Assembly: GCF_001557115.1 (NCBI RefSeq)
Contig: NZ_LSKQ01000138.1
Span: 1-25,736, forward strand
Direction: 5' to 3'
Length of the DNA: 25,736 nt
Source of the DNA: Erythrobacter sp. CCH5-A1
GTDB taxonomy: Bacteria; Pseudomonadota; Alphaproteobacteria; Sphingomonadales; Sphingomonadaceae
Of this stretch, positions 13,801 to 21,679 are shown one piece after another. Under the pieces are notes generated by a model that did no database searches, had not been told where the DNA came from, and was given only the letters and a program-made list of their open reading frames with translations. Position 1 is the stretch's first letter. Each line of letters begins with the position of its first letter. Made by a program: the position numbers and the translations under genes.

Positions 13801-14306
13801 GTGCGACGCCCGAAAGGCCTGCCGACACGAGGATCGGCAATGACCCACAGCTGACCCATGTGACACTGGTCTGGCGCGAGGGCCAGCATGAGGACTGGAT
13901 CAAATTCGGTAGGCCCATTGCCGAACGGATCGTCAGCCGTAGCGAGCGGATCGAGAGCTATATGGCGGGCCAGGTGTTCGCCTTGGTCCGCTGGGCGTCC
14001 AACGACTATGGCACCGTCCGTTCAACCTTGGACGTCGTACAAGCTGTCTGCTTAGGCGAGCATTGCGCAACCGTGCCGCAGGTCGACCCCGGCGGAGAGC
14101 TGCTGCTTTCGGTCCATGGCTGGCCCAAAGTCGCGCAAATCTTCCGGCTGATCGATGCCATCGAAGCGTCAGGCATAGACGCCTGCGATGTTGCTCCGGA
14201 ACATTGGCGACACATCCACAACAGGATGGCGGGCCGACTTACACCGCGTGAATACGGCCCCGCGCGGCACCAAGCCTGGCTCCAGCGCAAGGCACTTCTG
14301 TCATGA
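13617..14306 (+). CDS. DUF2840 domain protein (start uncertain)
   Basis: The DUF2840 domain covers roughly residues 79-229: LTHVTLVWREGQHEDWIKFG, then FALVRWASNDYGTVRSTLD, then GGELLLSVHGWPKVAQIFRL, then APEHWRHIHNRM near the end. Function is unknown; the gene regularly sits just before traF in these elements. The first 78 codons run through the iterons and hairpin and look non-coding. The start at 13617 overlaps the repA stop (ATGA) and is the only ATG/GTG codon before the LTHV homology; GTG at 13860 is the shorter alternative. Loss of parA between repA and this gene may have removed its native start. The stop overlaps the traF ATG. Confidence 0.72.
   Translation: MMQHGLSGTATLGPSGTGSSDYREPKRRSKPRKTSAICALNYPNKESFGFLLTAASLWTKSGATPERPADTRIGNDPQLTHVTLVWREGQHEDWIKFGRPIAERIVSRSERIESYMAGQVFALVRWASNDYGTVRSTLDVVQAVCLGEHCATVPQVDPGGELLLSVHGWPKVAQIFRLIDAIEASGIDACDVAPEHWRHIHNRMAGRLTPREYGPARHQAWLQRKALLS
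13628..13691 (+). repeat. Three RepA-type iterons
   Basis: Copies are CGGACTATCAGGAACCG (13628-13644), CGGACCATCAGGAACCG (13652-13668) and CGGACTATCGGGAACCG (13675-13691). They differ from one another at only one or two positions. Such 17-mers with a helical-turn-multiple spacing are the expected binding sites of the RepA protein encoded just upstream. Confidence 0.8.
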
Positions 14307-14881
14307 AACGCCGCAGCATGATATTTGCAGCCGTCGTAGGTTGCGCAACGCTCACGACGTTGGCCGTGCCAGTCGCGCGCTTCGCCGTGTGGAATGCGAC
14401 CGCCTCGGTCCCCACCGGGCTCTACGCCATCCGTGGCAGGGCGAGCCTGCACGTCGGCGAGCGGGTCGCCATTGAGCCGCCGCCCGAACTGCGCCGCTTG
14501 CTCGCCGAACGGCATTATCTCCCGACAGGCATGCCGCTGCTGAAGCGCATCGCAGCTGTGCGCGGCCAGCGCGTCTGCCGTGATGCTTTGAGCATTACGA
14601 TTGACGGCCAATATGTCGGCGCGGCGCGTCCGCGCGACCGTCTGGCGCGCCCATTGCCAACTTGGGCGGGATGCCATGTGCTGCGCACCGGCGAGCTATT
14701 CGTAATGAACCCGGCAGCGCCCGACAGTTTCGATGGGCGCTATTTCGGCGTGCTGCGTCCGACCCATGTCATTGGTCGCGCGGCCCCAGTCTGGACCGAT
14801 GAGGCGGGCAACGGCGACCACGTCTGGTTTGCCGACCCGCGCGCCGCCGACACTTCCTTACCCTCAACCCAAGGAGATTGA
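14303..14881 (+). CDS. traF: TraF-like S26 signal peptidase
   Basis: 192-aa TraF/LepB-type serine peptidase. One N-terminal membrane segment (residues 6-25) is followed by the catalytic SVPTGLY motif with nucleophile Ser35. The general-base Lys81 is in PLLKRIAAVRG, and the conserved C-terminal box is PDSFDGRYFGVL. TraF family enzymes work in the periplasm and mature or cyclise the conjugative pilin TrbC. The start ATG overlaps the DUF2840 stop (ATGA), so the two are translationally coupled. The expected pilin gene (trbC) is not in this window. The ribosome site of the next gene lies inside the 3' end of this one. Confidence 0.88.
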   Translation: MKRRSMIFAAVVGCATLTTLAVPVARFAVWNATASVPTGLYAIRGRASLHVGERVAIEPPPELRRLLAERHYLPTGMPLLKRIAAVRGQRVCRDALSITIDGQYVGAARPRDRLARPLPTWAGCHVLRTGELFVMNPAAPDSFDGRYFGVLRPTHVIGRAAPVWTDEAGNGDHVWFADPRAADTSLPSTQGD

Positions 14882-14885
14882 ACCC

Positions 14886-15215
14886 ATGCGTATCGGAACT
14901 TTTCGTGCCGCCGACGGCGGCTACAGCGGGCAACTGCAGACGCTGTCGCTCAGCATTGAGATCTCACTCGTCCCGGCAGACCCATCGGACAGTGAGAACG
15001 CTCCGGACTTCCGTGTGGTTGCTGGCGAAGATGAAGACGCGCGCGAAGTCGGCGCAGGCTGGAAGCATGTCGGAGAGAAGGCGGGCGACTATGTCAGCTT
15101 GCAGATTGATGATCCTGCGTTCGCGCAACCGCTACGCGCCAACCTGTTCAAGGGCGATGACAATGGCCATGTTTTGGTGTGGTCGCGTCCAGCGCGGCGC
15201 GAAAAGGCGAACTGA
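14886..15215 (+). CDS. DUF736 family protein (second copy)
   Basis: 109-aa protein with the DUF736 pattern: MRIGTFRAADGGYSGQLQTL, then VPADPSDSENAPDFRVVAG, then VGAGWKHVGEKAGDYVSLQI, ending VLVWSR. It is clearly diverged from the copy at 10302-10622, including a DEDAREV insertion in the middle, so it is an old paralogue rather than a recent duplication. AAGGAG nine bases before the ATG overlaps the end of traF, indicating one operon from DUF2840 to the lytic transglycosylase. Function is unknown; it is probably a small DNA- or membrane-associated accessory transfer protein. Confidence 0.86.
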   Translation: MRIGTFRAADGGYSGQLQTLSLSIEISLVPADPSDSENAPDFRVVAGEDEDAREVGAGWKHVGEKAGDYVSLQIDDPAFAQPLRANLFKGDDNGHVLVWSRPARREKAN

Positions 15216-15218
15216 GCC

Positions 15219-15920
15219 ATGCAGCTACGCCGCCTGGGCTTCGCCACGTGGGCTGCGCTCGCTATGTTCGGTGCCGCGCCTGCCTTTGGGCAGGACACTG
15301 CCGAACCGGCAGCGCCGCGCACCGTCGACATTGCAGTGCACGTCGCCGAGGCATCGCTGCGTTTCGGCATCCCGGAGCAATGGATCTATGCGGTCATGCG
15401 GGCCGAGAGCGCTGGCCGGATCGGCGCGGTATCGTCGGCCGGAGCGATGGGGCTGATGCAGCTCATGCCCGGAACCTGGGCGCGCCAGCGCGCTCGTTTC
15501 GGTCTCGGCAGCGATCCGTTCGACCCGCGCGACAACATCTTGGCAGGCACCAGCTATCTTCGCGAAATGTACGACAGTTACGGCGCCTACGGCATGCTCG
15601 CCGCGTATAATGCAGGCCCCGGGCGCTATCAGGAGTGGCGCGATCGCGGCCGCCCGCTTCCTGCCGAGACCCGCGCTTATGTCGCAAAGATCGCACCTAT
15701 CCTGCAATCGGACAACACGGCCACTGTCGTCGCCAGCGCGCCAACTGTGCAGCCACAGCGCATTGCGTGGACACAAAGCCGACTATTCGCGGCGCGAACT
15801 GCCGCGGCTGAGGCAACACCGAGCGCGGACATCGGCAAAGAAGCGGCGGCTGCGCCCCCTGCTCCGCTGCGTCCGCACGGCGGCCTTTTCGTTCCCGTCT
15901 CGGGGAATCGCGACCAGTGA
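15219..15920 (+). CDS. VirB1-like lytic transglycosylase
   Basis: 233-aa secreted muramidase. The signal peptide is residues 1-24 with probable cleavage at AFG-QD. The SLT fold follows: YAVMRAESAG with catalytic Glu63, GAMGLMQLMPGTW, NILAGTSYLREMYDSYG and LAAYNAGPGRYQEW. The C-terminal about 75 residues are Ala/Pro-rich and probably a flexible tail. Enzymes of this type locally open peptidoglycan so that the type IV secretion channel can be assembled. The ATG lies three bases after the DUF736 stop, in the same operon. The relaxase follows after a 247-base gap. Confidence 0.9.
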   Translation: MQLRRLGFATWAALAMFGAAPAFGQDTAEPAAPRTVDIAVHVAEASLRFGIPEQWIYAVMRAESAGRIGAVSSAGAMGLMQLMPGTWARQRARFGLGSDPFDPRDNILAGTSYLREMYDSYGAYGMLAAYNAGPGRYQEWRDRGRPLPAETRAYVAKIAPILQSDNTATVVASAPTVQPQRIAWTQSRLFAARTAAAEATPSADIGKEAAAAPPAPLRPHGGLFVPVSGNRDQ

Positions 15921-16167
15921 TGGGCCTCCTGCGCATCTGGCGCGTCATGGCGTGGCCTGGCGCAAAATTGTGCGGAAGCGGAGTGACAGGAAAGGATGGG
16001 TCAGGAGGATGGCAAGATGAAAGCGGAGCCAGCCGCCGAGGTGTGGGGCCGCAGAATTGCGGGATTTTCACAGCCAGCCGCCCTGCCCCATGGCTGGCTC
16101 CAGTCTCGATAATTGTCGCAATTCCGCCGTTCAACGAGCCAGCCGCTGTATCGCATCGCTTGACCTC
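15921..16167 (+). other. Candidate origin of transfer (oriT) upstream of rlxS
   Basis: The gap before the relaxase has GAATTGCG at 16054-16061 inverted as CGCAATTC at 16117-16124, with similar flanks. There is also a set of (G)AGCCAGCC motifs: plus strand at 16026, 16072 and 16136, minus strand at 16091-16100. Clustered inverted and direct repeats directly upstream of a relaxase gene are typical of oriT. An 84-codon open frame crosses the gap but has no ribosome site or family resemblance. No nick-site consensus can be named. Confidence 0.35.
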
Positions 16168-17913
16168 ATGAGTGATGACGATCTGGAAATCAGGCCTGGG
16201 CGCATCCGAGATCGCAGTTCCGGCCAAGGCAAAGCGCGCACACTCAAAGCCCAACTGCGGGCACTTGCCAACCGGTCAGGCTGCGGCGGCCGGGCGGGTG
16301 GTTCCGCATCGCGACGTAGCACAGGTCGCCTTGCCCGAGGCCGCATCGCAAGCCTGCAGGCAAGCTCCCGCGCAAGTCAGCGCCGTGTGATCGTCAAGGC
16401 GAGGATCGTGCGGCATCGCGGGGCTCGCTTCACTGCCGCGCCGCTGGCAAAGCACCTGACCTATCTCAAGCGCGATGGCGTGACCCGCGACGGGAAGGAT
16501 GCGGCGCTGTTCGGCAGCGGCGACGAGACCGTCGACGGCGGAGCCTTCGCCGAGCGCTGCGCCGATGACCGTCACCATTTCCGTTTCATTGTTTCGCCCG
16601 AAGACACGGCCGAACTGGCCGATGTGCGGAGCTTTACCCGAGACCTGCTGAGCCAGATGGAAAGGGATCTTGGCACAGGTCTCGACTGGGTCGCCGTTGA
16701 CCATTGGAACACCGACAATCCCCACATCCACATTCTGGTACGCGGCAAGGCCGACGATGGCCGCGACCTGGTTATCGACCGCAGCTACATCAGCGAGGGC
16801 ATGCGGGCTCGTGCCGCGCAGCTGGTGACCATGGAACTGGGCGCACGGACCCAGCAGGACATTGATCGAAGCTTGGCCCGCGAGGTGCAGGCCGATCGCT
16901 GGACCGGTCTTGATCGCCAGCTGCAAACGCTTGGTGACGGCCTCGGCGGCGTAGTCGACCTGCGCCCCGATCCGCAGCGGATCGCCAACCCGGCCAACCA
17001 GCATCTCATCGGCCGCGCCACAAAACTCGAACGCATGGGCCTGGCAGACAAGATTGCGCCTGGCTGCTGGCGGTTGAAGCCAACACTCGAGCAGACTTTG
17101 CGGGAGCTTGGCACCAGAGGTGATATGATCAAGAGGATGCACCGCGCCATGACCGGGCACGGCCTTGCCGCTGAAGCGGGTCGATTTGCCCTTCATGATG
17201 AAAGGGCGAGCGAGCCCGTCATCGGGCGACTGGTCGAGCGCGGCCTGCACAATGAGTTGACCGGTCAGGCCTACGCCGTGGTCGATGGCGTGGATGGCAG
17301 GGTCCATCATTGCAAATTCTCCGACATCGACATGACCGGTGATGCTGCGCCGGGCGCAATCGTCGAGCTTCGCTCCTGGACTGACCGGCGCGGCCGCGAG
17401 CAATCCTCGCTCCTGACCCATTCCGATCGCGATCTTGCTACCCAGGAGCGCAGCCGCGGAGCCACCTGGCTCGACAAGCAATTGATTGCATCGGAGCCGC
17501 TGCCGCTCGGTCCAGGCTTTGGCAGCGAAGTCGAAGCAGCGAAAACGCGCCGGCTCGATTATCTGGAAAGCGAGGGTCTTGCCCAGCGGCGCGGTGACCG
17601 CTTCGCCCTGTCCCGCAATCTGCTTGGCACCTTGCGCGAGCGCGACCTTGCCGACGCTGGTGCAGCACTTTCGCGTGAACATGGCTTGCCACACCGCCAA
17701 AGCCGATCATCCGGTGAGATGTCAGGCGTCTATCGCCAACGCATCCAACTCGCTTCGGGCCGCTTTGCGATGATCGACGATGGCCTTGGGTTTTCGCTAG
17801 TCCCCTGGTCAAAGCAGCTCGATCGGCATCTCGGGCACTATGTGAGCGGCCAGCCGCGGTCTGGTGGTGGCATCGAATGGACACTGGGCCGAAGCAGGTC
17901 GATCGAGATATGA
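16168..17913 (+). CDS. rlxS: Relaxase RlxS (VirD2/DUF3363-type)
   Basis: 581-aa relaxase. It starts MSDDDLEIRPGRIRDR, the standard beginning of this family, followed by a basic linker (residues about 15-75) and the relaxase fold. HLTYLKRDGV near residue 94 carries the likely nicking Tyr, FRFIVSPED near 134 follows, and the metal-binding HUH-like motif is HWNTDNPHIHILVRG near 180-194. The C-terminal half is DUF3363. It should nick at oriT, stay bound to the strand and be taken up by the TraG/VirD4 coupling protein. The ATG at 16168 is preferred over upstream in-frame starts because it matches the family N terminus. In ICEMlSym the relaxase is likewise RlxS. Confidence 0.9.
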   Translation: MSDDDLEIRPGRIRDRSSGQGKARTLKAQLRALANRSGCGGRAGGSASRRSTGRLARGRIASLQASSRASQRRVIVKARIVRHRGARFTAAPLAKHLTYLKRDGVTRDGKDAALFGSGDETVDGGAFAERCADDRHHFRFIVSPEDTAELADVRSFTRDLLSQMERDLGTGLDWVAVDHWNTDNPHIHILVRGKADDGRDLVIDRSYISEGMRARAAQLVTMELGARTQQDIDRSLAREVQADRWTGLDRQLQTLGDGLGGVVDLRPDPQRIANPANQHLIGRATKLERMGLADKIAPGCWRLKPTLEQTLRELGTRGDMIKRMHRAMTGHGLAAEAGRFALHDERASEPVIGRLVERGLHNELTGQAYAVVDGVDGRVHHCKFSDIDMTGDAAPGAIVELRSWTDRRGREQSSLLTHSDRDLATQERSRGATWLDKQLIASEPLPLGPGFGSEVEAAKTRRLDYLESEGLAQRRGDRFALSRNLLGTLRERDLADAGAALSREHGLPHRQSRSSGEMSGVYRQRIQLASGRFAMIDDGLGFSLVPWSKQLDRHLGHYVSGQPRSGGGIEWTLGRSRSIEI

Positions 17914-17943
17914 TGTGGCAAGCTGACCGGTACCAGTCCAATC

Positions 17944-17973
17944 TTGACAAACGCACCATGTGATGCGTATGTT
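17944..17973 (+). promoter_or_regulatory. Promoter/operator of the Xre-RES toxin-antitoxin pair
   Basis: TTGACA (17944-17949), an 18-base spacer and TATGTT (17968-17973) form a good housekeeping promoter. The spacer is almost filled by an imperfect 18-bp palindrome (17951-17968, ACGCA...TGCGT, 14 of 18 positions symmetric). A palindrome between -35 and -10 is the usual place for an autoregulatory antitoxin operator. Confidence 0.6.
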
Positions 17974-17992
17974 CGCGTCAGGAGAAACGACC

Positions 17993-18430
17993 ATGGCAAG
18001 CGCAGCAATCACCCATCAAACGGCCCCGGCAGCAGCAGGCCTGCAGACCTTTTCGAGCGACGGCGACCGCAAGCGTCTGACCGGCGCGGCGGTCAAGGCC
18101 GTGTTGCGGCTCGTCGATGCCTGGGGTGGCAGCAATGCCGAAGGTGCCGCGCTGCTCGGCGTGTCCGAGAGCACATGGGACCGGATCAAGGCCGGCAAAT
18201 GGGATGGCACCTTGAGCCAGGACCAGCTGACCCGTGCCTCGGCCTTGATCGGTGTGTTCAAGGGGCTGCACCTGCTGTTCGCCGATGCGATGGCCGACCG
18301 TTGGCCGCGCCTACCCAACCGGGCGCCGGTGTTCGGCGCGAAGTCGCCGGTCGAAGCGATGATCGAAGGCGGTATCCCCCGGATGCTTGAGACCCGGCAG
18401 TATATCGACGCTCTGCGTGGCGGGCTCTGA
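17993..18430 (+). CDS. Xre/MbcA/ParS-type antitoxin (DUF2384)
   Basis: 145-aa antitoxin. After a low-complexity N terminus, residues about 35-85 form an Xre-like HTH (LTGAAVKAVLRLVDAWGGSN, then EGAALLGVSESTWDRIKAGK). The C terminus is the MbcA/ParS toxin-binding domain, with LIGVFKGLHLLFADAMADRW and RAPVFGAKSPVEAMIEGGIP. The antitoxin neutralises the RES toxin encoded next and usually represses its own promoter, which fits the palindrome at 17951-17968. AGGAG at 17980-17984 selects the ATG at 17993. The pair is inserted between the relaxase and coupling protein and probably stabilises the element. Confidence 0.88.
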   Translation: MASAAITHQTAPAAAGLQTFSSDGDRKRLTGAAVKAVLRLVDAWGGSNAEGAALLGVSESTWDRIKAGKWDGTLSQDQLTRASALIGVFKGLHLLFADAMADRWPRLPNRAPVFGAKSPVEAMIEGGIPRMLETRQYIDALRGGL

Positions 18431-19118
18431 GCCGCAGTCTGCGCTGCCGCTGGTGCGTGAGGCGTTCCCCCGCACCATCAGGCTTGTGGCGAGCGCGCGG
18501 CTGCGCGAAGCCGTACTCGCGCCGCTGGCCGACGACCCCGACGAGTTGGCGCTGCTCGCCGAGATCGAAGGCGCGACCAGCGGGCGGTTAGTTGCCGAGG
18601 AACGCGGGCTTGGCGCACTCAGCCCCGAAGAACTGGTTCATGGCGTGCCTCATGCCCGCTTCATCAATGCCAGCTTCGCCTATGCCAAACCGCGCGAGCC
18701 GATGCGCTTCAACCCTGCAGACCGCGGCGCTTGGTATGCGGCGCTGGCGGTTGAAACATGTATTGCCGAAGTCGGGCACCACCTGACTAAGGCACTCGCT
18801 GACGCAGGCGACTTCAACGCGGTCGTTGAATATGGCGAAATGCTCGCGAGTATGGCCGGCGTGTTCGTCGACCTGCGCGAGGCAGCGGATCATCCCGCGC
18901 TCGATGCCGACCCCGCGACCGGTTATGCTGCTGGCAATGTTCTCGCCGCGCAGGCGCGAGTCGAGGGCCACAATGGCATCATCTACCCCTCGGTCCGCCA
19001 TGCGGGCGGCACCTGCATCGCCGCACTATGGCCGAATGTCGTGCAGTCGGTGGTGCAAGGCGCGATGGTTCGGCTGACCTGGTCGGGCACGCCGGATTAT
19101 ACCTGGGAGCCGATCTAG
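18417..19118 (+). CDS. RES-domain toxin
   Basis: 233-aa RES-family toxin. Conserved features are the Arg in HARFINASF, the RFNPADRGAWYAALAVETCI block with Arg, Tyr and Glu that correspond to NAD-binding and catalytic positions, and NGIIYPSVRHAGGTCIAALW near the C terminus. RES toxins act on NAD+, either degrading it or using it for ADP-ribosylation, and so arrest growth unless bound by the Xre-type antitoxin. GTG at 18417 overlaps the antitoxin gene by 14 bases; it is the closest start to the family N terminus but lacks a clear ribosome site, so expression is probably coupled. Confidence 0.86.
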   Translation: MAGSEPQSALPLVREAFPRTIRLVASARLREAVLAPLADDPDELALLAEIEGATSGRLVAEERGLGALSPEELVHGVPHARFINASFAYAKPREPMRFNPADRGAWYAALAVETCIAEVGHHLTKALADAGDFNAVVEYGEMLASMAGVFVDLREAADHPALDADPATGYAAGNVLAAQARVEGHNGIIYPSVRHAGGTCIAALWPNVVQSVVQGAMVRLTWSGTPDYTWEPI

Positions 19119-19230
19119 CAATCTGCGCCAGCCTGTCCGTTTCTACGCCAAGGGCTGCAAGCCCCAACTCCCCCCTTGCCAACTTCTCCAAAGCTCACCG
19201 ACGTAAGCGTGAACGATGCGGAGTTGCGCC

Positions 19231-21219
19231 ATGTCGGCTGCCAAAATCCTGTGGGGTCAGATCCTCGCGGTGCTGATCATCATTGTTGCGAGCGTCTGGT
19301 CCGCAACCCAATGGACAGCCTCGGCGCTTGGGTTCCAGCCAGAACTCGGTGCGCCCTGGTTCCGACTGTTCGGCCATCCGGTCTATCGCCCCTATGACCT
19401 GTTCTGGTGGTGGTTCTCCTATGATGCCTACGCTCCGCAGATTTTCGACACGGGGGGAATGATCGCCACCTTGGGCGGGTTCTTGGCAATCGTGGTGGCC
19501 ATCGCGATGTCCGTCTGGCGCGGCCGCGAGAACCGCAACGCCAACACCTATGGCACTGCCCGGTGGGCAACCCGCGATGACATCCGCAAAGCCGGATTAT
19601 TGGCCGACAGCGGGGTTGTGCTCGGACAGTTCCAGAACAACTATCTTCGCCACGACGGGGCTGAACATGTTCTGTGCTTTGCGCCGACACGCTCCGGCAA
19701 AGGCGTCGGCCTCGTGATCCCGACCCTGCTGACCTGGTCAGGCTCGGCAATCGTGCATGATATCAAGGGCGAGAACTGGGATGTTACTGCCGGTTTTCGC
19801 AGCACGTTCAGCCGCACGCTGCGTTTCGATCCAACCAGTCTTGAATCGTCCGCATACAATCCGCTGCTGGAGGTGCGCCGCGGCCTCAATGAGGTGCGCG
19901 ACGTGCAGAACATCGCAGACATCCTGGTCGATCCCGAAGGCAGTCTCGAGAAGCGCAACCACTGGGAAAAGACCAGCCACGCGTTGCTGGTTGGGGCCGT
20001 CCTTCATGTGCTTTACGCCGGCGCTGACAAATCGCTCGCTGGCGTTGCGGCTTTCCTCTCCAACCCCGACGAGACCATTGAGAACACGCTCTATGCCATG
20101 ATGGACACCCCGCATCTGGGTGAAGCAGGCCCGCACCCGGTCGTTGCCAGCGCTGCGCGCGAGCTGCTCAACAAGTCTGACAACGAGAGATCAGGCGTGC
20201 TGTCGACCGCCATGTCGTTTCTAGGCCTCTATCGCGATCCGGTTATAGCAAAGGTCACCAGCCATTCGGATTGGCGGATCGCCGATCTCACAAGCGGCCG
20301 ACCGACTTCGCTCTATCTGGTCGTGCCGCCGTCCGACATCAGCCGGACCAAGCCACTGATCCGCCTGATCCTCAATCAGATCGGCCGCCGCCTTACAGAA
20401 GAATTCGATCCTGCGACCAAGCGCCAGCGTGTTCTGCTCATGCTGGATGAGTTCCCTGCCCTCGGCCGGCTCGATTTCTTCGAAAGCGCCCTCGCCTTCA
20501 TGGCGGGCTACGGCCTCAAGGCTTTCCTGATTGCACAGTCCCTGAACCAGATTGAGCGCGCCTACGGGCAAAACAATGCCATCCTCGACAATTGCCATGT
20601 TCGCGTTGCCTTCGCGACCAACGATGAGCGCACAGCCAAACGGGTCTCTGAAGCTCTCGGCACGACCACCGAGCAGCGGTCGATGAAAAATTATGCCGGG
20701 CACAGGCTCTCACCCTGGCTTGGTCACCTGATGATCTCACGATCTGAAACGGCGCGCGCACTCCTTACGCCGGGCGAAATCTTGCAACTGCCGCAGACCG
20801 ACGAGGTCGTGCTCTCGTCAGGGGCACCGCCGATCAAGGCGAAGAAGGCCCGCTACTACGCTGATCGGCGGCTGCAGTCTCGAGTGTTGCCCGCACCCGA
20901 GAACTGCGGCCAACCCGCCGAGGCGCGCGCAACCGATGACTGGAGTGCTCTGCCCCCTATCGAGCCAGACCCCAAGTCATCTGAAGACGGTAGTCGCAGG
21001 ATCGATCCTGCCAATGGCGGCTTGCGGCGCGAGCCTGACCTGCCCGAACATGTCGAAGTGGTTGCGCGGCCCAAGTCTCCTGCAGCGGAATTCGACTTTG
21101 CCGAATCTGACGGCGCAGACACAGACCAATCAGCCGCAAACAACGACCACATCCGGCGCACTATGGAGCGCGGCGCCCGACAGGCCTCGCTCGACCTCGG
21201 CGACGGGATCGAACTGTGA
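19231..21219 (+). CDS. traG: Conjugal coupling protein TraG/VirD4
   Basis: 662-aa type IV coupling ATPase. There are two N-terminal membrane spans (residues about 7-27 and 71-93) with a periplasmic loop. Walker A is APTRSGKGVGL near 150-160, with KGENWDVTAGFRS near 180 and Walker B VLLMLDEFPALGRLDF near 400-415, then AQSLNQIERAYGQ and LGTTTEQRSM. The last about 110 residues are polar and probably contact the secretion channel or substrate. It links the RlxS-DNA complex to the secretion system. ATG 19231 has GGAG seven bases upstream and matches the usual family start (MSAAKILWGQI). The stop overlaps the GTG of the CopG gene. Confidence 0.92.
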   Translation: MSAAKILWGQILAVLIIIVASVWSATQWTASALGFQPELGAPWFRLFGHPVYRPYDLFWWWFSYDAYAPQIFDTGGMIATLGGFLAIVVAIAMSVWRGRENRNANTYGTARWATRDDIRKAGLLADSGVVLGQFQNNYLRHDGAEHVLCFAPTRSGKGVGLVIPTLLTWSGSAIVHDIKGENWDVTAGFRSTFSRTLRFDPTSLESSAYNPLLEVRRGLNEVRDVQNIADILVDPEGSLEKRNHWEKTSHALLVGAVLHVLYAGADKSLAGVAAFLSNPDETIENTLYAMMDTPHLGEAGPHPVVASAARELLNKSDNERSGVLSTAMSFLGLYRDPVIAKVTSHSDWRIADLTSGRPTSLYLVVPPSDISRTKPLIRLILNQIGRRLTEEFDPATKRQRVLLMLDEFPALGRLDFFESALAFMAGYGLKAFLIAQSLNQIERAYGQNNAILDNCHVRVAFATNDERTAKRVSEALGTTTEQRSMKNYAGHRLSPWLGHLMISRSETARALLTPGEILQLPQTDEVVLSSGAPPIKAKKARYYADRRLQSRVLPAPENCGQPAEARATDDWSALPPIEPDPKSSEDGSRRIDPANGGLRREPDLPEHVEVVARPKSPAAEFDFAESDGADTDQSAANNDHIRRTMERGARQASLDLGDGIEL

Positions 21220-21605
21220 AGCTGAAGCGTACGTTTCGGCTGCCGCCTGATGTGATCGACCAACTTGCCGAATTCGCGATGCGGAGGCGTGTCGGCCAGC
21301 CCGATGTCGTGGAGGCCGCTCTTCGGTCATTCATGTCGCCTGACAACCCTGAACAGCTCGAAGCGGCGCTCAGCCGCCGCCTTGACCGCATCGACCGGCG
21401 CCTCGGACAACTCGATCAGCAAACCGAGATCACCACAGAGGCGTTGGCATTGTTCGTGCGGTTCTGGCTTACCGCCAATCCGCCCCTGCCCGATAGTGGC
21501 CTTGCCGCGGCGCAAGCGCAGGGCAAGGAGCGGTATGAGGGGTTTGTTGAAGCACTCGCGCGCCGATTGGAGGGACGGTCCCGGTTGGGCGATTTTCGAC
21601 TCTAA
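21216..21605 (+). CDS. CopG-family ribbon-helix-helix protein
   Basis: 129-aa protein. The N-terminal ribbon-helix-helix spans residues 2-45 (KLKRTFRLPPDVIDQLAEFA, then GQPDVVEAALRSFM). A heptad-like helical segment follows (LEAALSRRLDRIDRRLGQLD) and then a hydrophobic helix. In this element type the CopG gene lies between traG and trbB and may regulate the trb operon or act as a relaxosome accessory. GTG 21216 overlaps the traG stop (GTGA), so the genes are coupled. No trb gene follows; the element backbone ends within the next 70 bases. Confidence 0.85.
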   Translation: MKLKRTFRLPPDVIDQLAEFAMRRRVGQPDVVEAALRSFMSPDNPEQLEAALSRRLDRIDRRLGQLDQQTEITTEALALFVRFWLTANPPLPDSGLAAAQAQGKERYEGFVEALARRLEGRSRLGDFRL

Positions 21606-21636
21606 AACGACCTCTCCTCCCGCTGATAATTGGGTC

Positions 21637-21656
21637 GCTCTGCCATTCAGCTAAGC
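21637..21656 (-). other. tRNA D-arm-like fragment (weak)
   Basis: On the minus strand GCTTAGCTGAATGGCAGAGC resembles a tRNA D arm (typical TTAGCTCAGTTGGCAGAGC). No acceptor, anticodon or T arm can be folded from the flanks, so it is at most a remnant. It lies exactly where the backbone gives way to the restriction enzyme gene. Confidence 0.2.
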
Positions 21657-21679
21657 GTTGACGCTGCCAAGCCGTCAAC
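21657..21679 (-). terminator. Hairpin at the end of the restriction enzyme gene
   Basis: GTTGACG/CGTCAAC, 7 bp with a 9-base loop, overlaps the stop codon of the minus-strand gene. There is no U-run, so function is uncertain. Confidence 0.35.

Larger units (their letters stand above)
59..21605. mobile_element. Conjugative element backbone (ICE or iteron plasmid), rearranged
   Basis: One conserved gene order for DNA processing, regulation, replication and mobilisation runs through this span: SNO helicase/methylase, Toprim, DUF2493, DUF736, QseC/QseM/FseA-like regulators, HTH/RdfS-like, RepA, DUF2840, TraF, lytic transglycosylase, RlxS, TraG/VirD4 and CopG. From family knowledge this is the layout of rhizobial and sphingomonad ICEs and plasmids. 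No integrase, ParA or trb genes are visible here, so whether it integrates or replicates cannot be decided. The limits given are those of recognisable backbone coding sequence, not attachment sites. The stretch 6405-8595 is inserted cargo. Confidence 0.65.

Noticed and set aside
16276..17700. Long open frame of 474 codons on the minus strand inside rlxS
   Set aside because: It is antisense to a well-recognised relaxase in high-GC DNA, where long opposite-strand frames are common. It has no family resemblance and no ribosome site.
21637..21656. A real tRNA gene at the backbone/restriction gene junction
   Set aside because: Only a D-arm-like piece can be seen; no acceptor stem, anticodon arm or T arm folds from the flanking bases.
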